Positions 1 to 5,161 of a stretch of 6,417 nucleotides of DNA are shown piece by piece (position 1 is the first letter of the stretch; each line of letters begins with the position of its first letter). Where the stretch lies: positions 1 through 6,417 of the forward strand of contig JAKZSU010000161.1 in NCBI GenBank assembly GCA_047517485.1, given 5' to 3'. The position numbers and the translations under genes were made by a program. Under the pieces are notes generated by a model. The model saw only the letters and a list, made by a program, of their open reading frames with translations. It was not told the DNA's origin and made no database searches. This DNA is from JAKZSU01 sp047517485. Lineage in GTDB: Bacteria; Pseudomonadota; Alphaproteobacteria; UBA7887.

Positions 1-23
1 GGAGGCCGAAGCCAAAGGGCACT

Positions 24-245
24 ATGATGAAGCATCCGGCCCAACCGCCGGAAACGACTTCGGAGACAACCGTGTACCCGGCAAAGGACAAAAAGCAGGT
101 TCAGGAGGGCTTGACCGAGAGACCGGAATTAGACAACCAAACCGCGATGAACAAGACTCATCGCGGATTGGTGTGCATTCAAGCGCCGGCCGAGTTGGCC
201 TCGCATAAGCTCGGGCGCGTAGTCGCGCTTGCCGCCCTGCAATGA
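24..245 (+). CDS. possible small hypothetical protein (73 aa), doubtful
   Basis: An open frame starts with two ATG codons and is preceded by AAAGGG four bases upstream, which could serve as a ribosome binding site. About 70% of its third positions are G or C, lower than the confident genes here but higher than the competing frame. The product is hydrophilic at the N-terminus (rich in Pro, Glu, Thr, Lys), has one Cys and no recognisable motif. The frame is also open upstream to the window edge, so it could be the end of a longer gene. A second plus-strand frame (2-208) is open from the window edge too and encodes a Gly/Asp/Arg-rich tail, so the frame cannot be settled. The stop codon lies inside the hairpin at 232-266. 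I do not recognise the protein and it may not be coding. Confidence 0.2.
   Translation: MMKHPAQPPETTSETTVYPAKDKKQVQEGLTERPELDNQTAMNKTHRGLVCIQAPAELASHKLGRVVALAALQ
137..171. repeat. inverted repeat / hairpin, 14-nt arms
   Basis: Arms 137-150 and 158-171 are reverse complements apart from one A-A mismatch (141 with 167), with a 7-nt loop. The inner nine bases, CCGCGATGA against TCATCGCGG, pair perfectly. No T-run follows on either strand, so it does not look like an intrinsic terminator. It lies in a stretch with no confident gene. Its role is unknown. Confidence 0.6.
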
Positions 246-266
246 GTTTCACTCAATGCAGGGCGG
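232..266 (-). terminator. strong hairpin after the DUF3501 gene, terminator-like
   Basis: Arms 232-247 and 251-266 form a 16-bp stem (CCGCCCTGCA at the base) with one A-A mismatch and a TTC loop. It begins 15 bases beyond the DUF3501 stop codon, where the minus-strand operon should end. No U-tract follows on either strand, so it is not a canonical intrinsic terminator. It may act as a 3'-end stabiliser, as the stop point of Rho-dependent transcription, or as a bidirectional barrier. The hairpin is seen directly; the terminator role is inferred from position. Confidence 0.5.
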
Positions 267-281
267 AATAAATAGGTAAAT

Positions 282-869
282 CTAGTCGAAATCCGTGGCG
301 AGGGCGGCGCGCATGGCGTCGGGCACGATCGCCAGATGGCCGTACGCCGGATGGGCGATCCCCAGGGTCAACCGCACCGTCGGATCGCGAAACCGCGCGA
401 CATCGTCATCGCTGAACGGAAAATGCACGAAATGCACCGCCGAGGCCTTGCCGTCCGCGGTGGTGCGGTCGATGTCGGCCTCGGCGACCGCCTTGATCAC
501 CCGCTCACCAAGGCTCAATTCGAGCGCCGCCTCGACCCCGCCGAGACGGGCGAGCAGCACGCGCCGCCGGTTTTCGTCGTCGATTTCGAACATCAAGGTC
601 GCGATCAGTTCGCGGCCCTTGGGGATCAGCGGATTATACGCCGCGAGCTCGTCGGCGATCTGCGCCTCGCCGCCCTGTTCGATGAACAGCATCTCGTGGA
701 TCTGCATCCACATGGTCTCGAAGCTTTCGAAATAGAATGTCGCCGCGGGGCCGACGCCGAGCCGGCGATGGCGCTTGATCTCGGTGATCGCGCGGCGGCG
801 GTCGCGGCGCACCTTGGCGTAGTCGTCCATCGTCATGATATCGCCGCGGGTGAGCTCGTGCTTGGCCAT
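282..869 (-). CDS. DUF3501 family protein
   Basis: This 195-residue protein matches the DUF3501 family in length and in features I recall: an N-terminal LTRGDI segment, an Arg/Lys-rich stretch around residues 21-36, the IHEML segment near 57-61, AYNPLIPKGRELIATLMFE at 77-95, and SAVHFVHF at 143-150. It has no signal peptide, no membrane segment and no cysteine, so it is probably cytosolic. Its biochemical function is not established. The ATG at 869 is chosen because it gives the family's usual N-terminus and lies 13 bases after the stop of the Fe-S gene; purine-rich GAGAAAG precedes it. The minus-strand frame stays open further upstream, but only by running into the Fe-S gene. The tight spacing implies cotranscription and translational coupling, and this pairing with a CCG-domain Fe-S protein and rubrerythrin recurs in Proteobacteria, so a partner or maturation role in that redox module is a reasonable inference. 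Confidence 0.9.
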   Translation of the reverse strand: MAKHELTRGDIMTMDDYAKVRRDRRRAITEIKRHRRLGVGPAATFYFESFETMWMQIHEMLFIEQGGEAQIADELAAYNPLIPKGRELIATLMFEIDDENRRRVLLARLGGVEAALELSLGERVIKAVAEADIDRTTADGKASAVHFVHFPFSDDDVARFRDPTVRLTLGIAHPAYGHLAIVPDAMRAALATDFD

Positions 870-882
870 GTCGGGCTTTCTC

Positions 883-2223
883 TCAAGTACCCAGGCCATA
901 GGCGCGGGCGAACAGCGCGATCGGGTGATCGCTTTCGGTGATTTCGAGGGCGCTGTCGGCGAGCCGCTCCATGCCTTGGCGAATATGTTCGCCAGCGAGT
1001 GGGCATTCGGACACGAGATACCTGGCCTCCGCCTTGAGCGCCTGGCGCGCCACCGGATTGCCGACCTTGAGCGCAACCTCGAAAAACTCCTTCTTGATCC
1101 CCCACGAGCCGCCGTGGCCGGAACAGCGCTCGATCACCGTGAGCTCGGTGTCGGGGATCAGATTGAGCATATCGACCACCTTGGGTCCCATGTTCTGCGC
1201 CCGCGCGTGGCACGCGAGGTGGACGGCGATGCCGCCCGCCAAGGGCTCCAACCCGTCGGCCAGACCCTCGGTGTTGGCGATATCGACAATATACTCGGTG
1301 ATATCCGCGGTGTGCTCGGCGAGGCGGCGGACCGCGGGATCATCGGCGACGATCAGCGGCCACTCGAACTTGAACATTAAGGCACAGCTCGGGATCGGCG
1401 CGATGATGTCGTAGCCCTGGTCGATCCAAGCGCCGAGTTCGGCGGCGGTCAGGCGCGCGCGCGCGGCGACATCGGTGTAATCGCCATGCTCGAGCTGCGG
1501 CATACCGCAACAGCCGGAATAAACCACCTTGGTCTCGACCCCGTTGAGGGCGAGCACGCGCAGCGCCGCGACGCCGATAGCGGGGTTGTTGTAATTGACG
1601 AAACAGGTCGCGAAGAGCACCGCCTTGCGGCCAAACGCCGGCGCGGCGGGGTTGATCTCCGGCGGCGCCGACTTGGCGCGCTTGGCGAACGTCTTGCCGT
1701 GAAATTTGGGTATCGCCGCATCGCGGTGCACGCCGGCGACGGTCTCGAGCACCGGCCGGGTGAGGCCGTTCCGCGTGTCGGTCGCCCAGTTGGCGAGCGG
1801 GCTGACCGCGCCGGCGAGCTTGCCGTTGCGATCGGTCTTGGTCAGCTGGCGATCGGCGAACCCGACCCCACCCTTGGCGAGCGCTGCCGATCGCGCGCGC
1901 AACACCAAATGGGGGAAGTCGAGGTCGAATTCATGCGGTGGCACATAGGGACAGCGCACCATGAAACACATGTCGCACAGGGTGCACGCGTCGATCACCG
2001 GTTTGAAGTCGCCGCTGTCGACGGTGTCGAGCTCGCCGCTGTCCGACTCGTCGATCAGATCGAACAGGCGAGGGAAACTGTCGCACAAATTGAAACAGCG
2101 GCGACAGCCATGACAAATGTCGAATACCCGGCGCAGCTCGGCGTCGAGCTTCTCCGGATCGTGAAAATCCGGATCTTCATAGTCGATGGGATGGCGCACT
2201 GGCGCCTTGAGACCGCCTTCCAT
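883..2223 (-). CDS. heterodisulfide reductase-related / GlpC-like Fe-S protein
   Basis: This 446-residue soluble protein has two N-terminal ferredoxin-type [4Fe-4S] motifs: C37-x2-C40-x2-C43-x3-C47, then C80-x2-C83-x2-C86-x4-C91 followed by Pro. Two cysteine-rich CCG-type domains of the HdrB/HdrD/GlpC kind follow: C207 with the SGCCG motif at 236-240 and C280, then C338 with CSGHGG at 367-372 and C407. In the second CCG motif a His replaces one cysteine, which I believe is normal for this rubrerythrin-linked subgroup. By family it moves electrons, as GlpC and HdrD do, but no quinone or thiol substrate can be read from it; electron supply to rubrerythrin is an inference from the neighbourhood. 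The ATG at 2223 is preceded by GGAG. The gene lies 327 bases from the rubrerythrin stop, a gap filled by palindromic element E1, and 13 bases from DUF3501. Confidence 0.92.
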   Translation of the reverse strand: MEGGLKAPVRHPIDYEDPDFHDPEKLDAELRRVFDICHGCRRCFNLCDSFPRLFDLIDESDSGELDTVDSGDFKPVIDACTLCDMCFMVRCPYVPPHEFDLDFPHLVLRARSAALAKGGVGFADRQLTKTDRNGKLAGAVSPLANWATDTRNGLTRPVLETVAGVHRDAAIPKFHGKTFAKRAKSAPPEINPAAPAFGRKAVLFATCFVNYNNPAIGVAALRVLALNGVETKVVYSGCCGMPQLEHGDYTDVAARARLTAAELGAWIDQGYDIIAPIPSCALMFKFEWPLIVADDPAVRRLAEHTADITEYIVDIANTEGLADGLEPLAGGIAVHLACHARAQNMGPKVVDMLNLIPDTELTVIERCSGHGGSWGIKKEFFEVALKVGNPVARQALKAEARYLVSECPLAGEHIRQGMERLADSALEITESDHPIALFARAYGLGT

Positions 2224-2288
2224 GGAACTCCGGCCGGGCCGCCGGCGCCGGGGTTAGAGCATGATGTGATCAAATGGAGTCGGTTTGA

Positions 2289-2384
2289 CCAAGCTCCCGC
2301 GGCCCGTGGCTAGGCGCGTGTCGCCGCGCGATGCGTGTGCATCGGGCAAGACGCGCAACGACGCCACGGGCCGTGGGAGCTTGG
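2289..2384 (+). repeat. E1 hairpin module A (REP-like core)
   Basis: Arms 2289-2310 and 2363-2384 pair over 22 bp, with a single G-T pair at 2299/2374. Just inside the first arm is TAGG (2311-2314), then a 6-bp inner stem GCGCGT (2314-2319) with ACGCGC (2351-2356), and a tip hairpin CGATGC-GTGT-GCATCG (2329-2344) followed by GGCAAG. The TAGG plus imperfect palindrome recalls GTAG-type REP sequences. The module shares long stretches of its core with 5184-5223 in E2, whereas the arms differ. Confidence 0.75.
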
Positions 2385-2398
2385 CCTCCGGTGGGGCA

Positions 2399-2479
2399 AC
2401 TTGGCTCTTCGAGCACGTTGCGACGCTCGGACGATGCGCCGCATCGCCCGTCGCGCCGCGCCTACTCGAAGTGCCAATT
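2399..2479 (-). repeat. E1 hairpin module B (inverted REP-like core)
   Basis: Arms 2399-2413 and 2465-2479 pair at 13 of 15 positions. On the minus strand the first arm is followed by TAGGCGCG (2464-2457) and a tip hairpin CGATGC-GGC-GCATCG (2446-2432). The order of parts matches module A on the other strand, so modules A and B form an inverted pair within the element. Confidence 0.65.
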
Positions 2480-2550
2480 TGTCCCATCAAACCGACTCCA
2501 TTTGATCACATCATGCTCTGGCCCGAGCCGGTTAGCCCCTTGCCGTCCGC

Positions 2551-2967
2551 TCAGTCGAGCGCGTCGAGCGCTTTCTGGAAACGTCCGGCGTGAGATTTCT
2601 CGGCCTTGGCCAAGGTCTCGAACCAATCGGCGATTTCGTCGAAGCCTTCGTCGCGCGCCGACCGCGCCATCCCGGGATACATGTCGGTATATTCGTGGGT
2701 CTCGCCGACGATCGCCGCTTTCAGATTGTCGCCGGTGCCGCCGATCGGCTCACCAGTTGCTGGATCCCCGGTCTCGCTGAGAAACTCGAGATGGCCAAAC
2801 GCGTGCCCGGTCTCGCCTTCGGCGGTCGAGCGGAAGACCACGGCGACATCGTTGTAGCCCTCGACATCGGCTTTCTGCGCGAAATACAGATAGCGGCGGT
2901 TGGCCTGTGATTCACCGGCGAACGCGGCCTTGAGATTGTCTTCGGTCTTGGTCCCGGCTAACGCCAT
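2551..2967 (-). CDS. rubrerythrin (diiron domain only)
   Basis: The 138-residue protein is a ferritin-like four-helix diiron protein of the rubrerythrin family, which reduces hydrogen peroxide with electrons from a redox partner. The expected ligands are visible: E19 in AFAGESQANRRY, E52-x2-H55, E89 and E92 in GETHEYTDMYPGMA, and E123-x2-H126. The two halves resemble each other (DNLKAAFAGES at 10-20, DNLKAAIVGET at 80-90), reflecting the internal duplication of this fold. It has no cysteine and no C-terminal rubredoxin domain, so it is shorter than classical rubrerythrin (about 190 residues) and must take electrons from another protein; the Fe-S protein downstream is a candidate. The ATG at 2967 has an ideal AGGAGG five bases upstream. 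A promoter and an Irr-box-like site lie in the 105 bases between it and irr. Confidence 0.95.
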   Translation of the reverse strand: MALAGTKTEDNLKAAFAGESQANRRYLYFAQKADVEGYNDVAVVFRSTAEGETGHAFGHLEFLSETGDPATGEPIGGTGDNLKAAIVGETHEYTDMYPGMARSARDEGFDEIADWFETLAKAEKSHAGRFQKALDALD

Positions 2968-2972
2968 GTTTT

Positions 2973-2978
2973 CCTCCT
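2973..2978 (-). promoter_or_regulatory. ribosome binding site of rubrerythrin
   Basis: A perfect AGGAGG on the minus strand lies five bases before the ATG at 2967. It fixes the start, and it is the strongest Shine-Dalgarno in the window, suggesting high expression. Confidence 0.85.
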
Positions 2979-2999
2979 GCGATTGAACTGTGGATCCTT

Positions 3000-3028
3000 T
3001 GTATGTGGCAACCAGGGACGGCTGTCAA
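3000..3028 (-). promoter_or_regulatory. putative sigma-70-type promoter of the rubrerythrin operon
   Basis: On the minus strand a consensus -35 TTGACA (3028-3023) is separated by exactly 17 bases from a weak -10 CATACA (3005-3000; three of six consensus bases). Transcription would start near 2993, giving a leader of about 25 bases with the AGGAGG in it. The Irr-like box at 3033-3047 lies four bases upstream of the -35. The assignment rests on sequence match only. Confidence 0.55.
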
Positions 3029-3032
3029 CATA

Positions 3033-3047
3033 TTAGAACTATTATAA
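3033..3047. promoter_or_regulatory. Irr box (ICE)-like palindrome upstream of rubrerythrin
   Basis: TTAGAACTATTATAA matches the half-sites TTAGAA-N3-TTCTAA, the approximate iron control element bound by Irr, at 11 of 12 positions. As a 7-1-7 repeat its halves agree at five of seven positions. It is an A/T-rich island in GC-rich DNA, lies directly upstream of the predicted -35 of the rubrerythrin promoter, and is close to a gene for an Irr-like protein. In rhizobia Irr represses genes for heme and Fe-S enzymes under low iron and activates some uptake genes; either sign is possible here. A general Fur/PerR-type box is the alternative. Confidence 0.6.
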
Positions 3048-3072
3048 TCTACCGCCGGCCACACGGCCGCGA

Positions 3073-3519
3073 TCAGGGCTCGTCGCGGCTCACCCGAACC
3101 ACGATATCGACCCGCGTGACGTGACTGCCGGTGGGCGCCTCGGGCAAGGTCCGGAGGGTGCCGGCGACGCCCGGAAAATCGGTCAGAACACCGGTTTCCT
3201 CGTCATAGAAGTGGTGGTGATGACGGGTATTGGTGTCGAAATAGGCGCGGTCCGCATCGACCACGAGTTCCCGCAGCAGACCCGCTTCGGTGAACTGATG
3301 CAGGGCGTTGTAGACCGTGGCAAGCGACACCGGAATGCCGAGATCGCGCGCCTGCTCATGCAGGCGCTCGGCGGTTACGTGCCGATCCCCACCGTTGAAA
3401 AGCAAGGTCGCCAACGCTCTTCGTTGACGGGTCGGACGTAAATTCGCGGCCCGGAGGGTGGCGACGACGTCGGACGTTTCAGACTTGGCGTCGCGGTCGG
3501 TCGGAGTCGGACGAGTCAT
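3073..3519 (-). CDS. irr: Irr-like iron response regulator, Fur superfamily
   Basis: The 148-residue protein has the Fur-family layout: a winged helix at about 20-85 containing LRPTRQRRALATLLF (27-41) and the recognition helix SLATVYNALHQFTEAG (65-80), then a dimerisation domain. LRPTRQR, the HVTAE segment, VSLATVYN, YFDTN (93-97) and the His cluster HHHH at 100-103 follow Irr of Bradyrhizobium as I remember it rather than Fur or PerR. There is no cysteine at all, so there is no CxxC zinc site and no N-terminal GCPWHD heme motif; heme sensing, if present, would use the His cluster. Irr regulates iron and heme genes according to heme status and is sensitive to oxidants. The ATG at 3519 has GAGGG ten bases upstream. 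The gene follows the flavoenzyme by 74 bases and precedes rubrerythrin on the same strand. Confidence 0.88.
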   Translation of the reverse strand: MTRPTPTDRDAKSETSDVVATLRAANLRPTRQRRALATLLFNGGDRHVTAERLHEQARDLGIPVSLATVYNALHQFTEAGLLRELVVDADRAYFDTNTRHHHHFYDEETGVLTDFPGVAGTLRTLPEAPTGSHVTRVDIVVRVSRDEP

Positions 3520-3541
3520 GCGGGAATGACCCTCAAAGAGT

Positions 3542-3556
3542 TTTGACTAATTCCAA
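3542..3556 (-). promoter_or_regulatory. degenerate Irr-box-like site upstream of irr
   Basis: On the minus strand TTGGAATTAGTCAAA matches TTAGAA-N3-TTCTAA at 9 of 12 positions and is centred 30 bases before the irr start codon. It could be an autoregulatory site, but the match is poor and no clear promoter is visible beside it. Confidence 0.25.
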
Positions 3557-3593
3557 TGTAGACGGATTCGAAGGCGAAATCAACGCCCAGTCG

Positions 3594-4991
3594 TCAATCT
3601 CCGGTGAGCAATCGATCGATCAAGTCGCGCACGCTCGGGGTGAAACCGTTGGTATAGAACGGGTCGGTGGCGAACCGATAAGCGCCATGACCGGCGAACA
3701 TCAATTGTTCGTCGATCGGGCCGCCGTGAATAATCTCCTGCAAGGTCTTTTGAATACAGAAGCTTCTCGGGTCGGCCTTGCGCCCGGTGTTGTGGCGTTC
3801 GTTCTGCGCCCAATTGCTGAAGTTGCACGCGCTTAGACACCCCATGCAGTCGACTTGGTCTTGATGGATCTGTTGGGCGCGCTCGGGCGCGACGAATATC
3901 AGCGTCCCGTCCGGCGTTCGCATCGCATTGGTGAAGCCGCTGGCTACCCAACGGCCGACGTCCTCGGCGTCCTGATCGGTGAGATAGACCGTACGCTTGC
4001 GGGGGCCGACGGCAAACGGCGAGCGATGTTCGCCGACCATCTCGCCGGTGAACGCGACTTGGCGGTCGGAGCGCTCCTCGAGTTCGTGCAGGAAGTCGTT
4101 GTTGACCGCCGACGACCAAAATCCGGTCGGGCTGAATTTATTGAGCGATACCTCGCCGGGCTCGAGGGTGCGCAGCTTTTCCTTCCAGGCGTCCGAGATC
4201 GGGCTTTCCTTGGTCAACAGCGCGCGGGTGCCGAACTGGAACGCGATTGGCCCGAGATCGGGATTGTCGATCCAGTCTTCCCAGTCGCGCAGGTACCACA
4301 CCCCACCGGCCATGAATATCGCGGTCTGGTCGAGCCCGAACTGGCGCATCATCTCGCGCAGCGCCTGCACCCGCGGTAGCGGATCCTCGGGGACCTCGGG
4401 GTCCTCGGTGTTCGACAAGCCGTTATGCCCGCCGGCCAACCAGGGATCCTCGTAGACCACCCCGCCGAGCCACTCGGGGAACTTGTGATAGGCGCGTTTC
4501 CATAGGGCCCTGAACGCCCGCGCCGAGGACACGATGGGGTAATAATGAACCCGGTGCCGCGACGCGATTTCAGCGATCCGATAGGGCATGCCGGCGCCGC
4601 AGGTGACGCCATGGATGATCCCCCGGGCGCCCTCGAGCACCCCTTCGAGCACTTCTTCCGCGCCGCCCATTTCCCACAGCACGTTGACGTGAATGCGGCC
4701 CTCGCCATTCGCCATTTCGTGGGCGATGCGCGCCTGGGTCAGACCGCCGCGGATGGCGTAATCGATCAACTCTTCGTGGCGTTCCCGCCGGGTTCGGCCG
4801 TTATAGACCACCGGCACCAAATTACCGTTTTCATCAAGCGCGTCGGCATTGACGCCGGAAAACGTGGCGACGCCGCCGGCCGCCGCCCAGGCGCCCGAAC
4901 TGGTTCCGTTGGATATCGAGATGCCCTTGCCGCCTTCGATCAACGGCAGGACTTCCCGACCCGAAAGTACGATCGGATTGAGGGCCTTCAA
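3594..4991 (-). CDS. nitronate monooxygenase family flavoprotein with C-terminal Cys cluster
   Basis: The 465-residue protein belongs to the 2-nitropropane dioxygenase/nitronate monooxygenase superfamily, FMN-dependent TIM-barrel enzymes. The flavin-site segments are present: an IEGGKGISISNG N-terminus, GVTCGAGMP (128-135), AGGHNG (186-191), MAGGVW (227-232) and QFGTRALL (252-259). The protein is longer than typical nitronate monooxygenases of about 320-380 residues. The extra C-terminal part carries C382-x2-C385-x3-C389 and C412, spaced like an Fe-S cluster site. Close homologues of about this length exist in Alphaproteobacteria; the true substrate is uncertain, and a PfaD-type enoyl reductase is a related alternative. 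The start is a TTG, because an in-frame stop lies eight codons upstream, AAAAGG sits six bases before it, and the next ATG is codon 93, deep in the fold. It may be cotranscribed with irr, 74 bases downstream. Confidence 0.88.
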   Translation of the reverse strand: MKALNPIVLSGREVLPLIEGGKGISISNGTSSGAWAAAGGVATFSGVNADALDENGNLVPVVYNGRTRRERHEELIDYAIRGGLTQARIAHEMANGEGRIHVNVLWEMGGAEEVLEGVLEGARGIIHGVTCGAGMPYRIAEIASRHRVHYYPIVSSARAFRALWKRAYHKFPEWLGGVVYEDPWLAGGHNGLSNTEDPEVPEDPLPRVQALREMMRQFGLDQTAIFMAGGVWYLRDWEDWIDNPDLGPIAFQFGTRALLTKESPISDAWKEKLRTLEPGEVSLNKFSPTGFWSSAVNNDFLHELEERSDRQVAFTGEMVGEHRSPFAVGPRKRTVYLTDQDAEDVGRWVASGFTNAMRTPDGTLIFVAPERAQQIHQDQVDCMGCLSACNFSNWAQNERHNTGRKADPRSFCIQKTLQEIIHGGPIDEQLMFAGHGAYRFATDPFYTNGFTPSVRDLIDRLLTGD

Positions 4992-4997
4992 CTCGAA

Positions 4998-5003
4998 CCT
5001 TTT
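4998..5003 (-). promoter_or_regulatory. ribosome binding site supporting the TTG start
   Basis: AAAAGG on the minus strand lies six bases before the TTG at 4991. With the in-frame TAA eight codons upstream, it decides the start of the flavoenzyme. Confidence 0.5.
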
Positions 5004-5004
5004 G

Positions 5005-5138
5005 CCTTGGTATTAATTCACGCTGGATCGCCGTGTCCGGCGCGTACGCCTTTCGTTTGTCACGCGGATATATGGCCCAGCGGCAGCAAAAGACCAGCCC
5101 TTTTTTTGCCTCGCCCGTATCGGTGGCTAATACCAAGG
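5005..5138. repeat. interval bounded by an 11-bp perfect inverted repeat
   Basis: CCTTGGTATTA at 5005-5015 is the exact reverse complement of TAATACCAAGG at 5128-5138, the latter overlapping the left end of element E2. The 134-bp interval holds no credible gene; it contains a run of seven T (5101-5107) with no hairpin before it. It may be a remnant of another repeat unit or simply share E2's end sequence. It forms the leader region of the flavoenzyme gene, for which I see no convincing promoter. Confidence 0.45.
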
Positions 5139-5161
5139 GTGGATAATAATGACCCATTTGA

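Larger units (their letters stand above)
2256..2519. repeat. palindromic element E1 (264 bp): perfect 33-bp terminal inverted repeats enclosing two hairpin modules
   Basis: The ends 2256-2288 and 2487-2519 are perfect reverse complements over 33 bp (outer end AGAGCATGATG). Inside lie two hairpin modules facing opposite ways, A at 2289-2384 and B at 2399-2479. Folded, the element would be a long stem closing a junction with two large hairpins. It occupies nearly all of the gap between rubrerythrin and the Fe-S gene, leaving about 31 bases on each side, so it should be part of the operon transcript. No credible gene lies in it. The AGAGCATGAT end recalls palindromic intergenic elements of Rhizobiales such as RIME, though I cannot confirm kinship. 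Element E2 (5130-5404) has the same architecture. It may be a non-autonomous mobile repeat, an RNA-processing or attenuation element, or both. Confidence 0.85.

Noticed and set aside
336..941. Plus-strand open frame of 201 codons opposite the DUF3501 gene
   Set aside because: It is a shadow of the GC-rich minus-strand gene, which has clear family features; the antisense product has no recognisable domain and no ribosome binding site fitting the context.
833..1213. Longer DUF3501 start or extra minus-strand gene across 833-1213
   Set aside because: These frames overlap the well-supported Fe-S coding sequence; the ATG at 869 gives the expected family N-terminus and operon spacing.
1486..2313. 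Plus-strand open frame of 275 codons opposite the Fe-S gene, and 4545-5186 opposite the flavoenzyme
   Set aside because: Both lie across confidently identified genes, are rich in Arg, Ala and Gly as antisense translations of GC-rich DNA usually are, and run on into repeat elements.
2256..2519. E1 as a CRISPR array or a tandem repeat
   Set aside because: The repeated parts are inverted pairs of different lengths, not regularly spaced direct repeats, and no cas gene is present.
3041..3048. TATAAT on both strands within ATTATAAT as a -10 box
   Set aside because: No -35 stands at a suitable distance on either strand; the TTGACA-N17-CATACA arrangement is better, and the TATAAT is part of the Irr-box-like palindrome.
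5101..5107. Run of seven T as an intrinsic terminator
   Set aside because: No hairpin precedes it on the plus strand, and no gene that it could terminate ends nearby.
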